Assembly: GCF_003112575.1 (NCBI RefSeq)
Contig: NZ_BEWC01000009.1
Location: forward strand, 186,001 to 250,000
Source: Streptomyces ardesiacus
GTDB lineage: Bacteria > Actinomycetota > Actinomycetes > Streptomycetales > Streptomycetaceae
DNA length: 64,000 nucleotides
Reading direction: 5' to 3'
The notes under the pieces were generated by a model, which saw nothing but the letters and a program-made list of their open reading frames with translations, made no database searches and was not told the DNA's origin. A program made the translations under genes and the position numbers. Of the stretch, positions 40,038 to 49,675 are shown piece after piece. The first letter of the stretch is position 1; every line of letters begins with the position of its first letter.

Positions 40038-41261
40038 ATGGGATTCCACGTCGACTCCGAAGCCGGGCGGCTCACCCGCGTCATCCTGCACCGGCCGGAT
40101 CTCGAGCTCAAAAGGCTCACCCCCAGCAACAAGGACGCCCTTCTCTTCGACGACGTGCTGTGGGTGCGCCGGGCGCGCGCCGAGCACGACGGGTTCGCCG
40201 ACGTGCTCCGCGACCGCGGGGTGGCGGTGCACCTCTTCGGCGACCTGCTCACCGAGACCCTGGACGTCCCGGCCGCCCGGCGGCTGGTCCTGGACCGGGT
40301 CTTCGACGAGAAGGAGTACGGAGTGCTGGCCACGGACCACCTCCGGGCCGCCTTCGAGAACCTGCCCGCCTCCGAGCTGGCCGAGTGGCTGGTCGGCGGG
40401 ATGACCAAGCGGGAGTTCCTGGACGCGCACCCGGAGCCGACCTCCGTGCGCTTCCACGCCATGGAACTGGACGACTTCCTGCTCGGGCCCCTGCCCAACC
40501 ACCTCTTCACCCGGGACACCTCGGCCTGGATCTACGACGGCGTCTCCATCAACGCCATGCGGCTGCCCGCCCGGCAGCGCGAGACCGTCCACTTCGAGGC
40601 GATCTACCGGCACCACCCGCTCTTCCGCGACGAGACCTTCCACCTCTGGTCCGAGGGGCAGGCCGACTACCCCTCCACCATCGAGGGCGGCGACGTCCTG
40701 GTCATCGGCAACGGCGCCGTGCTCATCGGGATGAGCGAGCGCACCACGCCCCAGGCCGTGGAGATGCTCGCCCACAAGCTGTTCGCCGCCGGTTCCGCCC
40801 GGACGATCGTGGCCCTCGACATGCCCAAGCGGCGTGCCTTCATGCACCTGGACACGGTGATGACGATGGTCGACGGCGACACCTTCACCCAGTACGCCGG
40901 GCTCGGCATGCTGCGCTCCTACACCATCGAACCGGGTGCCGGGGAGAAGGACCTGAAGGTCACCGACCACCCGCCGGAGCACATGCACCGCGCGATGGCC
41001 GCGGCCCTCGGGCTCGGCGAGATCCGGGTCCTGACCGCGACCCAGGACGTCCACGCCGCCGAGCGCGAGCAGTGGGACGACGGGTGCAACGTCCTGGCCG
41101 TCGAACCGGGCGTCGTCGTCGCCTACGAACGCAACGCCACCACCAACACCCACCTGCGCAAACAGGGCATCGAGGTGATCGAGATCCCGGGCAGCGAACT
41201 GGGCCGGGGCCGGGGCGGGCCCCGCTGCATGAGCTGCCCGGTGGAACGGGCGGCGGTGTAG
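40038..41261 (+). CDS. arcA: Arginine deiminase
   Basis: 407 residues. Converts L-arginine to citrulline and ammonia, first step of the ADI pathway. Motifs: [35 protein letters not shown] (catalytic His) and the C-terminal catalytic Cys397 in PRCMSCP. ATG 40038 ([12 protein letters not shown]) is chosen over an upstream in-frame ATG. Followed after 110 bases by ornithine carbamoyltransferase, the second enzyme; no carbamate kinase gene is in the window. Confidence 0.96.
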   Translation: MGFHVDSEAGRLTRVILHRPDLELKRLTPSNKDALLFDDVLWVRRARAEHDGFADVLRDRGVAVHLFGDLLTETLDVPAARRLVLDRVFDEKEYGVLATDHLRAAFENLPASELAEWLVGGMTKREFLDAHPEPTSVRFHAMELDDFLLGPLPNHLFTRDTSAWIYDGVSINAMRLPARQRETVHFEAIYRHHPLFRDETFHLWSEGQADYPSTIEGGDVLVIGNGAVLIGMSERTTPQAVEMLAHKLFAAGSARTIVALDMPKRRAFMHLDTVMTMVDGDTFTQYAGLGMLRSYTIEPGAGEKDLKVTDHPPEHMHRAMAAALGLGEIRVLTATQDVHAAEREQWDDGCNVLAVEPGVVVAYERNATTNTHLRKQGIEVIEIPGSELGRGRGGPRCMSCPVERAAV

Positions 41262-41292
41262 GGAGAGGGGGGCGGAGGGCGTCCCGGAGCGG

Positions 41293-41310
41293 ACTGTATA
41301 TAAATTCAGA
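41293..41310 (+). promoter_or_regulatory. ARG box (ArgR/AhrC operator) upstream of ornithine carbamoyltransferase
   Basis: ACTGTATATAAATTCAGA fits the 18-bp consensus WNTGAATWWWWATTCANW at 17 of 18 positions and is a strikingly AT-rich island in this genome. A second, weak half-site (about 41313-41330) follows, and a TATA-like -10 is embedded. It implies control by the arginine repressor. Confidence 0.75.
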
Positions 41311-41371
41311 AGCTCGTATACACTTCCAGGAATCCGTTTCCCTGTCCCTGTATGTACCTCTGGAGCGCCCC

Positions 41372-42379
41372 ATGGCGACAGTCCCGACCGCCCTCGCCGG
41401 CCGCCACCTCCTCAAGGAGCTCGATCTCACCGAGGAGGAGTTCCGCGGCCTGGTCGAGCTGGCCGCCGAGCTGAAGGCCGCCAAGCGGGCCGGGACCGAG
41501 ACCCGGTACCTCACCGGCCGGAACATCGCCCTGATCTTCGAGAAGACCTCGACCCGCACCCGCTGCGCCTTCGAGGTCGCCGCCGCCGACCAGGGGGCCT
41601 CGACCACCTACCTCGACCCGGCGGGCTCGCAGATCGGCCACAAGGAGTCGGTCAGGGACACCGCCCGCGTCCTCGGACGGATGTTCGACGCCATCGAGTA
41701 CCGCGGCGACAGCCAGGCCAAGGTCGAGGAGCTGGCGGCCTGCGCCGGCGTCCCCGTCTACAACGGCCTGACCGACGACTGGCACCCCACCCAGATGCTC
41801 GCCGACGTGCTGACCATGACCGAGCACAGCGACCGCCCCCTGCGGGAGATCACCTTCGCCTACCTCGGCGACGCCCGCTTCAACATGGGCAACTCCTACC
41901 TGGTCACCGGCGCCCTGCTCGGCATGGACGTGCGCATCGTCGCCCCGAAGGCCTACTGGCCCGCCCAGGAGATCGTCGACCGGGCGCACGAGCTGGCCGG
42001 GACCAGCGGGGCGCGCATCACCCTCACCGAGACCGTGGCCGAGGGGGTGCGCGGCGCCGACTTCGTCGTCACCGACGTCTGGGTCTCCATGGGGGAGCCC
42101 AAGGAGGTCTGGGCGGAACGGATCGAGGCCCTCGCGCCCTACGCCGTGACGATGGACGTCCTGCGCGCCACCGGCAACCCGGACGTCAAGTTCCTGCACT
42201 GCCTGCCCGCCTTCCACGACCTGGGCACCAAGGTCGGCCAGGAGATCTTCGAGACCCACGGGCTCGACTCCCTGGAGGTCACGGACGAGGTCTTCGAGTC
42301 CGCGCACTCGGTCGTCTTCGACGAGGCGGAGAACCGCCTGCACACCATCAAGGCCGTCCTCGTGGCCACCCTCGCCTGA
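41372..42379 (+). CDS. argF: Ornithine carbamoyltransferase
   Basis: 335 residues. Motifs for carbamoyl phosphate ([11 protein letters not shown]) and ornithine ([18 protein letters not shown]). Beside arcA it probably works in the catabolic direction (citrulline plus phosphate to ornithine and carbamoyl phosphate), as ArcB; the symbol depends on which direction dominates. The ARG box 60 bases upstream suggests arginine control. Next gene is an amino acid permease. Confidence 0.94.
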   Translation: MATVPTALAGRHLLKELDLTEEEFRGLVELAAELKAAKRAGTETRYLTGRNIALIFEKTSTRTRCAFEVAAADQGASTTYLDPAGSQIGHKESVRDTARVLGRMFDAIEYRGDSQAKVEELAACAGVPVYNGLTDDWHPTQMLADVLTMTEHSDRPLREITFAYLGDARFNMGNSYLVTGALLGMDVRIVAPKAYWPAQEIVDRAHELAGTSGARITLTETVAEGVRGADFVVTDVWVSMGEPKEVWAERIEALAPYAVTMDVLRATGNPDVKFLHCLPAFHDLGTKVGQEIFETHGLDSLEVTDEVFESAHSVVFDEAENRLHTIKAVLVATLA

Positions 42380-42510
42380 CTCCGTCACACGGCCCTCTCC
42401 CCCCACCAGGCCCTATGCTGACCGGCGGCTCCGGAGCCACCCCTTCCGGCGCCGCCGGCCGCGACCACCGTCGCGCCCCCCCGCACCACCAGAAACGAGC
42501 ACCACCCGCC

Positions 42511-43947
42511 ATGCCCGTCTCCCGCGTCAAGTCCCCCCACCTGCTGGTCGCCGAATCCGGCGCCGACCGCGAAGGCCACGGCCTGAAGCGCACGATGGGC
42601 CTGTTCCAGCTCGTCTGCTTCGGCGTCGGCGCGATCGTCGGTACCGGCATCTTCGTCGGCCTGTCCGACTCCGTCGCCGAGGCCGGGCCGGCCGTCGTCG
42701 TCTCCTTCGTCCTGGCCGCGATCACCTGCGTGTTCACCGCGTTCTCCTTCGCCGAACTGGGCGGCGCGATCCCGGTCTCCGGGTCCTCGTACTCCTTCGC
42801 CTACGCCGGACTCGGCGAACGCACCGCCTTCCTCGTCGGCTGGTGCCTGCTCCTGGAGTACGGCGTGTCGGTCTCGGCGGTCGCCGTCGGCTGGAGCCAG
42901 TACGTCAACGAACTGCTCGACAGCGTCCTCGGCGTCCAGCTCCCGCACGCGCTCTCCGCGGGCCCCGGCGACGGCGGCGCCGTCAACCTCCCCGCGGTGA
43001 TCGTCATCGCGCTCGCCTCGGTCCTGCTGGTGCGCGGCGTGCGCGAGAGCGCCCGCGCCACGGCCGCCATGGCCGTCCTCAAGCTCGCCGTCCTGCTCGC
43101 CTTCTGCGCCATCGGCTTCTACGCCTTCCAGGACGGCAACCTGACCCCGTTCTCCCCGGCGGGGCTCGGCGGCATCGGCGCCGGCACCACGGCCGCCTTC
43201 TTCTCGTACATCGGCTTCGACGCGATCACCACGGCCGGCGAGGAGGCCAAGAACCCGCGCCGGGACATCCCCGTCGCCATCCTGGTCTGCATCGGCGTGG
43301 TCACCCTGCTCTACTGCGCGGTCGCCGTCGCCGCGATCGGCGCCGTCGGCGGCGACCAGGTCGGCAACCGGCCCGCCGCGCTCTCCTACGTCGTCGACCG
43401 GGTCACCGGCTCGGCGATCGGCGGCGGCGTGGTCGCCTTCGGCGCGGTCGTCGCCATCGCCTCGGTGGTGCTCGCCGTGATGTACGGCCAGACCCGCATC
43501 CTGATGTCGATGTCCCGGGACGGTCTGATCCCCCGGGTCTTCGAGAAGGTCTCCCCGCGCACCGCCACCCCCGTCGCCGGCACCCTGATCGTCGGCGTGG
43601 TCTTCGCCCTCCCGGCCGCCTTCGCCCCGCTCGACGCGGTGGTCAACCTGTGCACCATCGGCACCCTCGCCACGATGGCCGCCGTCAACCTCTCGGTGCT
43701 CACCCTGCGCCGGCGCGAGCCGGACCTCGCCCGGTCCTTCCGGGTCCCGCTGTACCCGGCGACGCCCCTGCTCGGGATCGGCTTCTGCCTGTACCTGATG
43801 TACGAGACGGGCGGCGCCACCTGGCTGCAGTTCGCGGTGTTCCTCGCGGTGGGCCTGCTGGTGTACACGGCCTACGGGCGCCGGCACTCCCGCCTGGCCG
43901 CCGGCGTCAGCGCGGCCGACGCTGAGCGGGCACCGCGGGGAGCCTGA
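42511..43947 (+). CDS. Amino acid permease (APC family, cationic amino acid type)
   Basis: 478 residues, 12 or more membrane helices. Starts with a cytoplasmic LKRTMGLFQLVCFGVGAIVGTGIFVGL, the consensus of APC helix 1 that binds the substrate, and FFSYIGFDAITTAGEEAKNPRRDIP, typical of the CAT (cationic amino acid) branch. Position after arcA-argF suggests arginine uptake or arginine/ornithine exchange. ATG 42511 has only a weak GAG upstream; earlier open frame is not family-like. Confidence 0.9.
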   Translation: MPVSRVKSPHLLVAESGADREGHGLKRTMGLFQLVCFGVGAIVGTGIFVGLSDSVAEAGPAVVVSFVLAAITCVFTAFSFAELGGAIPVSGSSYSFAYAGLGERTAFLVGWCLLLEYGVSVSAVAVGWSQYVNELLDSVLGVQLPHALSAGPGDGGAVNLPAVIVIALASVLLVRGVRESARATAAMAVLKLAVLLAFCAIGFYAFQDGNLTPFSPAGLGGIGAGTTAAFFSYIGFDAITTAGEEAKNPRRDIPVAILVCIGVVTLLYCAVAVAAIGAVGGDQVGNRPAALSYVVDRVTGSAIGGGVVAFGAVVAIASVVLAVMYGQTRILMSMSRDGLIPRVFEKVSPRTATPVAGTLIVGVVFALPAAFAPLDAVVNLCTIGTLATMAAVNLSVLTLRRREPDLARSFRVPLYPATPLLGIGFCLYLMYETGGATWLQFAVFLAVGLLVYTAYGRRHSRLAAGVSAADAERAPRGA

Positions 43948-44347
43948 ACCAGACCGCCTTGCCCGCCCCCGTGGACCGGTGACCGCAGGAGGAGCTGAGG
44001 GCGCGGATCAGCAGCAGACCGCGTCCGCCCTCGCGCCACGGGTCGGGCGGTTCCACGTCCGGCCGGGTGAGGTCGGCGGGCGGCGACGGGTCCGGGTCGT
44101 GCACCTCGACCTGGCAGCCGGTCGGCCGCAGCTCCACCACCAGCTCGATCGGCGTCCGGCCGACGGAGGTGTGCTCCACGGCGTTGGCGACCAGTTCCGC
44201 CGTGAGCAGCTCCGCGGTGTCGCCGTCGGCCGTGTGATCCAGCTCGGCCAGGGCGTTGCGCACCAGGGCACGCGCCACCGGCACCGCCGCGGCGGAGTGC
44301 GGCAGTGCGATGCGCCAGGAGGCGGGTGCGGGGGAGTGATCGTGCAC
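43907..44347 (-). CDS. Anti-sigma-type ATP-binding protein (HATPase_c)
   Basis: 146 residues. GHKL ATPase motifs: LLTAELVANAVEHTS (N box), VEVHDPDPSPP (G1) and GGRGLLLIRALSSSCG (G2). Probable serine kinase acting on an anti-sigma antagonist; no partner nearby. GTG start at 44347. Its last 41 bases overlap the convergent permease gene. Confidence 0.87.
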   Translation of the reverse strand: MHDHSPAPASWRIALPHSAAAVPVARALVRNALAELDHTADGDTAELLTAELVANAVEHTSVGRTPIELVVELRPTGCQVEVHDPDPSPPADLTRPDVEPPDPWREGGRGLLLIRALSSSCGHRSTGAGKAVWFRLPAVPAQRRPR

Positions 44348-44491
44348 GGCGGGTCCGTTTCGTGGAGCAGGGTGTCCTGTCCTGCTTTCAACCTTATGAA
44401 TGGTACGGCGCCGCCCGGCAGAGCCGTTCGACGGGCACCCCCGGGACCTTCGGCCCTCGACACCGACGCCTCCGTCCGCCTTGTAGCGGAC

Positions 44492-44509
44492 CCGTGACGA
44501 CAGTCACGG
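44492..44509 (+). promoter_or_regulatory. Palindromic operator candidate, copy A
   Basis: CCGTGACGACAGTCACGG is a perfect 7-bp inverted repeat (CCGTGAC/GTCACGG) with a GACA centre, 22 bases before the enoyl-CoA hydratase start. Its core 13-mer GTGACGACAGTCA recurs exactly at 51406-51418 in the divergent CoA-ligase/acyl-CoA dehydrogenase promoter, so both operons may answer to one regulator, most simply the PaaX protein encoded between them. Confidence 0.7.
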
Positions 44510-44531
44510 AACGGTGATAACTTCGAGTGTC

Positions 44532-45359
44532 ATGAGTCCCTTCACCGGCTCCGCCGCCCCCACCCCCGACTGGCGGCACCTGCGCGTCGAGACCACCGAC
44601 GGCGTCGCCACCGTCACCCTCGCCCGCCCCGACAAGCTCAACGCCCTCACCTTCGAGGCCTACGCCGACCTGCGCGACCTGCTCGCCGAGCTGTCCCGCC
44701 GGCGGTCCGTGCGGGCCCTGGTGCTGGCCGGCGAGGGGCGCGGCTTCTGCTCCGGCGGCGACGTGGACGAGATCATCGGCGCCACCCTCTCCATGGACAC
44801 CGCGACGCTGCTCGACTTCAACCGGATGACGGGCCAGGTGGTGCGGGCGGTACGGGAGTGCCCGTTCCCGGTGATCGCCGCGCTGCACGGGGTCGCCGCC
44901 GGCGCGGGCGCCGTCCTCGCCCTCGCCGCCGACTTCCGCGTCGCCGACCCCTCGGCCCGCTTCGCCTTCCTCTTCACCCGCGTCGGCCTCTCCGGCGGCG
45001 ACATGGGGGCCGCCTACCTGCTGCCCCGCGTCGTCGGCCTCGGCCACGCCACCCGTCTGCTGATGCTCGGCGAGCCGGTGCGCGCCCCGGAGGCCGAGCG
45101 GATCGGCCTGATCAGCGAACTGACGGAGGAGGGCCGAGCCGACGAGGCCGCCCAGGCCCTCGCCCGCCGCCTGGCCGACGGCCCGGCCCTGGCCCACGCC
45201 CAGACCAAGGCCCTCCTCACGGCGGAACTGGACATGCCGCTGGCGGCGGCGGTGGAACTGGACGCGTCCACGCAGGCCCTGCTGATGACGGGCGAGGACT
45301 ACGCGGAATTCCACGCGGCCTTCACGGAAAAACGGCCCCCGAAGTGGCAAGGGAGGTAG
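44532..45359 (+). CDS. Enoyl-CoA hydratase/isomerase family protein
   Basis: 275 residues of the crotonase fold: VTLARPDKLNALTFEAY, GRGFCSGGDVDEI (oxyanion hole) and AALHGVAAGAGAVLALAADFRVAD. Acts on a CoA-bound ring-opened or ring-reduced intermediate, by context of the aryl-CoA pathway downstream. ATG 44532; four bases separate its stop from the monooxygenase-reductase start, so it is one operon. Behind operator copy A. Confidence 0.92.
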   Translation: MSPFTGSAAPTPDWRHLRVETTDGVATVTLARPDKLNALTFEAYADLRDLLAELSRRRSVRALVLAGEGRGFCSGGDVDEIIGATLSMDTATLLDFNRMTGQVVRAVRECPFPVIAALHGVAAGAGAVLALAADFRVADPSARFAFLFTRVGLSGGDMGAAYLLPRVVGLGHATRLLMLGEPVRAPEAERIGLISELTEEGRADEAAQALARRLADGPALAHAQTKALLTAELDMPLAAAVELDASTQALLMTGEDYAEFHAAFTEKRPPKWQGR

Positions 45360-45363
45360 GACG

Positions 45364-47820
45364 ATGCCGTCGACGCGGGGGAGTGTGCCGGACCCGGGGG
45401 CGCCGGGAGGTGCCGATCAGCGGCTCCGCCGCGGGGCGCGGGCACCCGCACCGCACCCGCACGCGCCGGACGACCGCGGCCGCCCCCACCGCATCGCGAT
45501 CGTCGGCGGGGGCCCCGGCGGCCTCTACACCGCCGCCCTCCTCAAACGCCTCGCCCCCGACCGCGAGGTCACCGTCTACGAGCGCAACGCCCCCGACGAC
45601 ACCTTCGGCTTCGGCGTGGTCCTCTCCGACGAAACCCTCGGCGGCATCGAACACGCCGACCCCGCCGTCCACGAGGCCCTCAAGGCGCACTTCGTCCGCT
45701 GGGACGACATCGACATCGTCCACCGGGGCATCCGCCACACCTCAGGAGGACACCGCTTCGCCGCCCTCGGCCGTCGCCGCCTCCTCGGCATCCTCCACGA
45801 CCGCTGCCGCGACCTCGGCGTGGACCTCCGCTTCCGCACCGAGGCCCCGCCCTCCGACCGGCTCGCGCGGACCCACGACCTCGTCGTCGCCGCCGACGGC
45901 GTGCACAGCGCCGTCCGCGAGGCCCACCGCGACGTCTTCCGCCCGCACGTCACCTACCACCGCTGCCGCTACATCTGGCTCGCCGCCGACTTCGCCTTCG
46001 ACGCCTTCCGCTTCGAGATCGCCGAGACCGAGCACGGCGTGATGCAACTGCACGGCTACCCCTACTCCCGCCCGTCGCCCGACCAGCAGCCGTCAACGAG
46101 GCCCCGCGGGCCGCAGCACGAAGCCGCGTCGACCGTCATCGTCGAGATGCGCGAAGAGGTCTGGCGGGCGGCCGGCTTCGACGCGCTCGACGAAACGGAA
46201 TCCACCGCCCGGTGCGCCAAGATCTTCGCCGACGCCCTCGGCGGGCGGCCGCTGCGCTCCAACAACTCGGCGTGGACCACCTTCCGCACGGTCGTCAACG
46301 CACGCTGGTCGCACGGCAACGTCGTCCTGCTCGGCGACGCCGCCCACACCGCGCACTTCTCCATCGGTTCCGGCACCAAACTCGCCGTGGAGGACGCCCT
46401 CGCGCTCGCCGCCTGCCTGGAGGAGCGGCCCACCCTCCGGGAGGCGCTCGGCGCGTACGAGGAGGAACGGCGCCCCGTCGTCGCCTCCACGCAGCGGGCG
46501 GCCCGGGCCAGCCTGGAGTGGTTCGAGGACCTGGGCCGGTACGTCGGCCAGCCGCCGCGCCGGTTCGCCTTCAACCTGCTCACCCGCAGCCGCCGGGTCA
46601 CCCACGGCAACCTGCGGCTGCGCGACGCCGGCTTCACCGACTCCGTCGAGCGCGAGTTCGGCTGCCCGCCCGGCACGCCCCCGATGTTCACACCGTTGCC
46701 ACTGCGCGGCCTGACCCTGCGCAACCGCGTCGTCGTCTCCGCGATGGACATGTACTCGGCCGACGACGGGGTCCCCGGCGACTTCCACCTGGTCCACCTG
46801 GGCGCCCGGGCCCTGGGCGGTGCCGCCCTGGTCATGACCGAGATGGTGTGCGTCAGCGCCGAGGGCCGCATCACGCCCGGCTGCACGGGCCTCTACACCG
46901 GCCGCCAGGGCGGGGCATGGCGGCGGATCACGGACTTCGTGCACGACAGCGCGCCCGGCACCGCGATCGGCGTGCAGCTCGGGCACAGCGGCCGCAAGGG
47001 CTCGACCCGGCTGATGTGGGAGGGCATGGACGAACCGCTGCCCGACGGCAACTGGCCCCTCGTGGCCCCCTCCCCGCTGCCGTACCGGCCCGGCAGCCAG
47101 ACCCCGCGCGAGCTGACCCGGGCCCAACTGACCGACGTACGGCAGCAGTTCCGGGCCGCGGCCGAGCGGGCCGCCCACGCCGGGTTCGACCTGCTCGAAC
47201 TGCACTGTGCCCACGGCTACCTGCTCTCCGGCTTCCTCTCCCCGCTCACCAACCACCGCACCGACGCCTACGGCGGCTCACTGGAGCGACGCCTGCGCTT
47301 CCCGCTGGAGGTCTTCGACGCCGTACGCGAGGTGTGGCCCGCCGAGCGGCCCATGACCGTACGCGTCTCCGCCACCGACTGGGCCGAGGGCGGCACCAGC
47401 GGAGAGGATGCGGTCCGCATCGCCCGGGCCTTCGCCGCGCACGGCGCCGACGCCATCGACGTGTCCACGGGGCAGGTCGTCGCCGAGGAGCGGCCGGAGT
47501 TCGGCCGGTCGTACCAGACGCCGTACGCGGACCGCATCCGGCACGAAGCGGGCGTCCCGGTGATCGCGGTCGGCGCCATCTCCTCCTGGGACGACGTCAA
47601 CTCGCTGATCCTGGCCGGACGTGCCGATCTGTGCGCGCTGGGCCGCCCGCACCTCTACGACCCGCAGTGGACGCTGCACGCCGCCGCCGAACAGGGCTAC
47701 GACGGACCGGGCGCCCCCTGGCCGGCGCCGTACCGGGCGGGCAGCCGTCCGCCGCGCACCGGACGCACCGACGCCCCCAGGCCGAGGCTGACCCTGCACG
47801 GCCCGCGTCAGGACGTGTAG
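45364..47820 (+). CDS. Bifunctional salicylyl-CoA 5-hydroxylase / 2-aminobenzoyl-CoA monooxygenase-reductase type
   Basis: 818 residues, fusion of two flavoproteins. Residues about 40-430 are a group A FAD monooxygenase (RIAIVGGGPGGLYTAALLKRL, DLVVAADGVHSAVR, NVVLLGDAAHTAHFSIGSG). About 440-790 are an Old Yellow Enzyme (PMFTPLPLRGLTLRNRVVVSAM, AAHAGFDLLELHCAHGYLLSGFLSPLTNHR). This layout is known for SdgC-type salicylyl-CoA hydroxylases and for the Azoarcus 2-aminobenzoyl-CoA monooxygenase/reductase, which hydroxylates then reduces the ring. The nearby CoA ligase, acyl-CoA dehydrogenase and RidA favour an anthranilate route. GGAGG precedes the ATG. Confidence 0.92.
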   Translation: MPSTRGSVPDPGAPGGADQRLRRGARAPAPHPHAPDDRGRPHRIAIVGGGPGGLYTAALLKRLAPDREVTVYERNAPDDTFGFGVVLSDETLGGIEHADPAVHEALKAHFVRWDDIDIVHRGIRHTSGGHRFAALGRRRLLGILHDRCRDLGVDLRFRTEAPPSDRLARTHDLVVAADGVHSAVREAHRDVFRPHVTYHRCRYIWLAADFAFDAFRFEIAETEHGVMQLHGYPYSRPSPDQQPSTRPRGPQHEAASTVIVEMREEVWRAAGFDALDETESTARCAKIFADALGGRPLRSNNSAWTTFRTVVNARWSHGNVVLLGDAAHTAHFSIGSGTKLAVEDALALAACLEERPTLREALGAYEEERRPVVASTQRAARASLEWFEDLGRYVGQPPRRFAFNLLTRSRRVTHGNLRLRDAGFTDSVEREFGCPPGTPPMFTPLPLRGLTLRNRVVVSAMDMYSADDGVPGDFHLVHLGARALGGAALVMTEMVCVSAEGRITPGCTGLYTGRQGGAWRRITDFVHDSAPGTAIGVQLGHSGRKGSTRLMWEGMDEPLPDGNWPLVAPSPLPYRPGSQTPRELTRAQLTDVRQQFRAAAERAAHAGFDLLELHCAHGYLLSGFLSPLTNHRTDAYGGSLERRLRFPLEVFDAVREVWPAERPMTVRVSATDWAEGGTSGEDAVRIARAFAAHGADAIDVSTGQVVAEERPEFGRSYQTPYADRIRHEAGVPVIAVGAISSWDDVNSLILAGRADLCALGRPHLYDPQWTLHAAAEQGYDGPGAPWPAPYRAGSRPPRTGRTDAPRPRLTLHGPRQDV

Positions 47821-48719
47821 CCCCAGGCCGCGCACATCGGGCGCAGCCGCTCGGGGATCTCGTCCTGCGGGGGCAGCGCCCGCCCCGGCTGGACGGTGCC
47901 GGTGCGGATGTTCTCGCGCCAGTCGCCCAGGCCCCTGACCAGCTCGGCGTTGCCCTTCTTGCCGTAGTGCAGCATCTGCGGCGCGTAGTCGACGCCGAGG
48001 TACGCGCACAGGCGGCGCATCTCGCGCTCGGGGTCGGCGGTGATGTCCTCGTAGCGCACGGTGAAGCCGTCGGCGTCCGCCGCGCGGGCCTCCTCGACGG
48101 CCGTCACGTACCGCAGCACGTCCGTGACGGCCCTCTCGTGCGGCCGCTTGACGGGGTCGCTTTCGTGCCAGGAACGGGCGATCGACGCGGGGTGGCGCAG
48201 CAGGAAGACGAAGCGGGCGTCGGGCCAGCAGTCCCTCAGGCGCCGGTACATGTACGCGTTGGCCGGTGTCTTCTCGACCACGAAGTCCTTGCCGGACCGG
48301 ATGAGTTCACGGTGCAGGACGCGGTCCCACAGCAGGTGCTCCAGGTCGCCCCGGCGCAGGCCGAGTTCGCCCATCGCCCGCTCGGAGTGCCAGGTGGCGC
48401 AGGCGACCTCCAGCTTGCCGATGTGCAGTTCGTGCGGGGCGTGCAGCCGCGGGTGGGCGCCCGTCATCATCCGCAGCAGGGTGGAGCCGGAGCGGATGGA
48501 GGAGATGATGAAGACGGGCCGCCGCAGCAGCCGTTCGGCCGGCTGTTCCTCGGCCGTCGGACATCGGTAGGCGGCCGTCGGCCGCGCCGCGGGCCCGGCG
48601 GCGGGGGACTTCGCGGCGGGCCTCCCCTTCGGTTTCCCCTTGGCCGCCTGGGGCGCTCTGCGGACCTGCAGGCCGGTGGTGACGGTGAGGGCACGGTTCA
48701 AGTTGCGCGCGAGACTCAT
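47808..48719 (-). CDS. Sulfotransferase family protein
   Basis: 303 residues. PAPS-binding 5-prime-phosphosulfate loop FIISSIRSGSTLLRMM and 3-prime-phosphate region FVFLLRHPASIARSW; the rest matches the Sulfotransfer_1/3 fold. A basic Lys/Arg/Pro-rich N-terminus of about 60 residues precedes the domain. Transfers sulfate from PAPS to an unknown acceptor. It interrupts the aryl-CoA island on the opposite strand, overlapping the fused flavoprotein by 13 bases, and need not belong to that pathway. Confidence 0.88.
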   Translation of the reverse strand: MSLARNLNRALTVTTGLQVRRAPQAAKGKPKGRPAAKSPAAGPAARPTAAYRCPTAEEQPAERLLRRPVFIISSIRSGSTLLRMMTGAHPRLHAPHELHIGKLEVACATWHSERAMGELGLRRGDLEHLLWDRVLHRELIRSGKDFVVEKTPANAYMYRRLRDCWPDARFVFLLRHPASIARSWHESDPVKRPHERAVTDVLRYVTAVEEARAADADGFTVRYEDITADPEREMRRLCAYLGVDYAPQMLHYGKKGNAELVRGLGDWRENIRTGTVQPGRALPPQDEIPERLRPMCAAWGYTS

Positions 48720-48802
48720 GCGTCCGCACGGTAGGAGGGAAACCTGAGAAGAGGATCTGAGCGGGCTGAGGGTTCACTGATCCCGTGCGGATGTGACGCG
48801 AC

Positions 48803-49660
48803 TCACTGCTCGGGCGGTGCGGCCGGTCCCGGGAGGGGGCCCAGGGCCGCGTAGTGCGCGCCCGCGTCGCGCAGCCGCTCGTGCAGCGCCCGGAAGACCG
48901 CCGCCGAGCGCGTGCCGGGCCAGTCCCCGGGCAGCAGCCCGGCGGGCAGCCCCGGGTCCGTGTAGGGCAGGTGCCGCCAGGAGTCCAGGGCGAGGAGATA
49001 GTCGCGGTAGGCCTCCTCGGGCGGGGTGTCCGTCCGCCGTTCCCAGGCGTGCAGGACGCGCGCGTGCCGGTCGAGGAACGCCTCGTGCTCCTTGGCGATC
49101 GCGGCCAGGTCCCACCAGCGGGCCACCGCCTCGGCGGTCGGCGTGAAACCCAGGTGCTCCCCGCGGAAGAAGTCCACGTAGGAGTCCAGGCCGAGGCGGC
49201 CCAGCGCGTGCCGGGTCTCCTCGTACAGCCGGGCCGGGGCGATCCACACGCCGGGGGCCGCGGTGCCGAAGCCGAGACCGGCCAGGCGCGAGCGCAGGAC
49301 GTGCCGCTTCTGCCGCTCCGACTCGGGCACGGAGAACACGGCGAGCACCCAGCCCTCGTCCTCGTGGGGCGCGGTGGCGTAGACGCGCCGGTCACCGTCC
49401 TCCAGCAACTGGCGGGCCTCGTCGGAGAGTCCGTAACCGGCCGCGCCCTCGGCCGTACGGGCGGGCAGCAGCAGCCCGCGCCGCTTCAGCCGGGACACCG
49501 ACGAGCGCACGGAGGGCGCGTCCACCCCCACCGCCGCCAGCAGCCGGATCAGCTCGGCGACGGGCACCGGGCCCGGCGCGAAACGGCCGTAGGCGCCGTA
49601 GAGCGTGACGATGAGGGACCGCGGGGCGTGCTGTACGTGCTGGTCGGACACGTTGATCAT
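48803..49660 (-). CDS. PaaX-family transcriptional repressor
   Basis: 285 residues: N-terminal winged HTH (PVAELIRLLAAVGVDAPSVRSSVSRLKRRGLL), central PaaX domain (GWVLAVFSVPESERQKRHVLRSRLAGLGFG) and C-terminal PaaX_C. PaaX proteins repress aromatic acid catabolism and are released by the aryl-CoA made by the ligase. Here it follows an aryl-CoA ligase gene by 15 bases, so the regulator is co-transcribed with the maker of its likely inducer. Its probable operators are at 44492 and 51405. Confidence 0.93.
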   Translation of the reverse strand: MINVSDQHVQHAPRSLIVTLYGAYGRFAPGPVPVAELIRLLAAVGVDAPSVRSSVSRLKRRGLLLPARTAEGAAGYGLSDEARQLLEDGDRRVYATAPHEDEGWVLAVFSVPESERQKRHVLRSRLAGLGFGTAAPGVWIAPARLYEETRHALGRLGLDSYVDFFRGEHLGFTPTAEAVARWWDLAAIAKEHEAFLDRHARVLHAWERRTDTPPEEAYRDYLLALDSWRHLPYTDPGLPAGLLPGDWPGTRSAAVFRALHERLRDAGAHYAALGPLPGPAAPPEQ

Positions 49661-49675
49661 CTTATGTCGTCGGCG

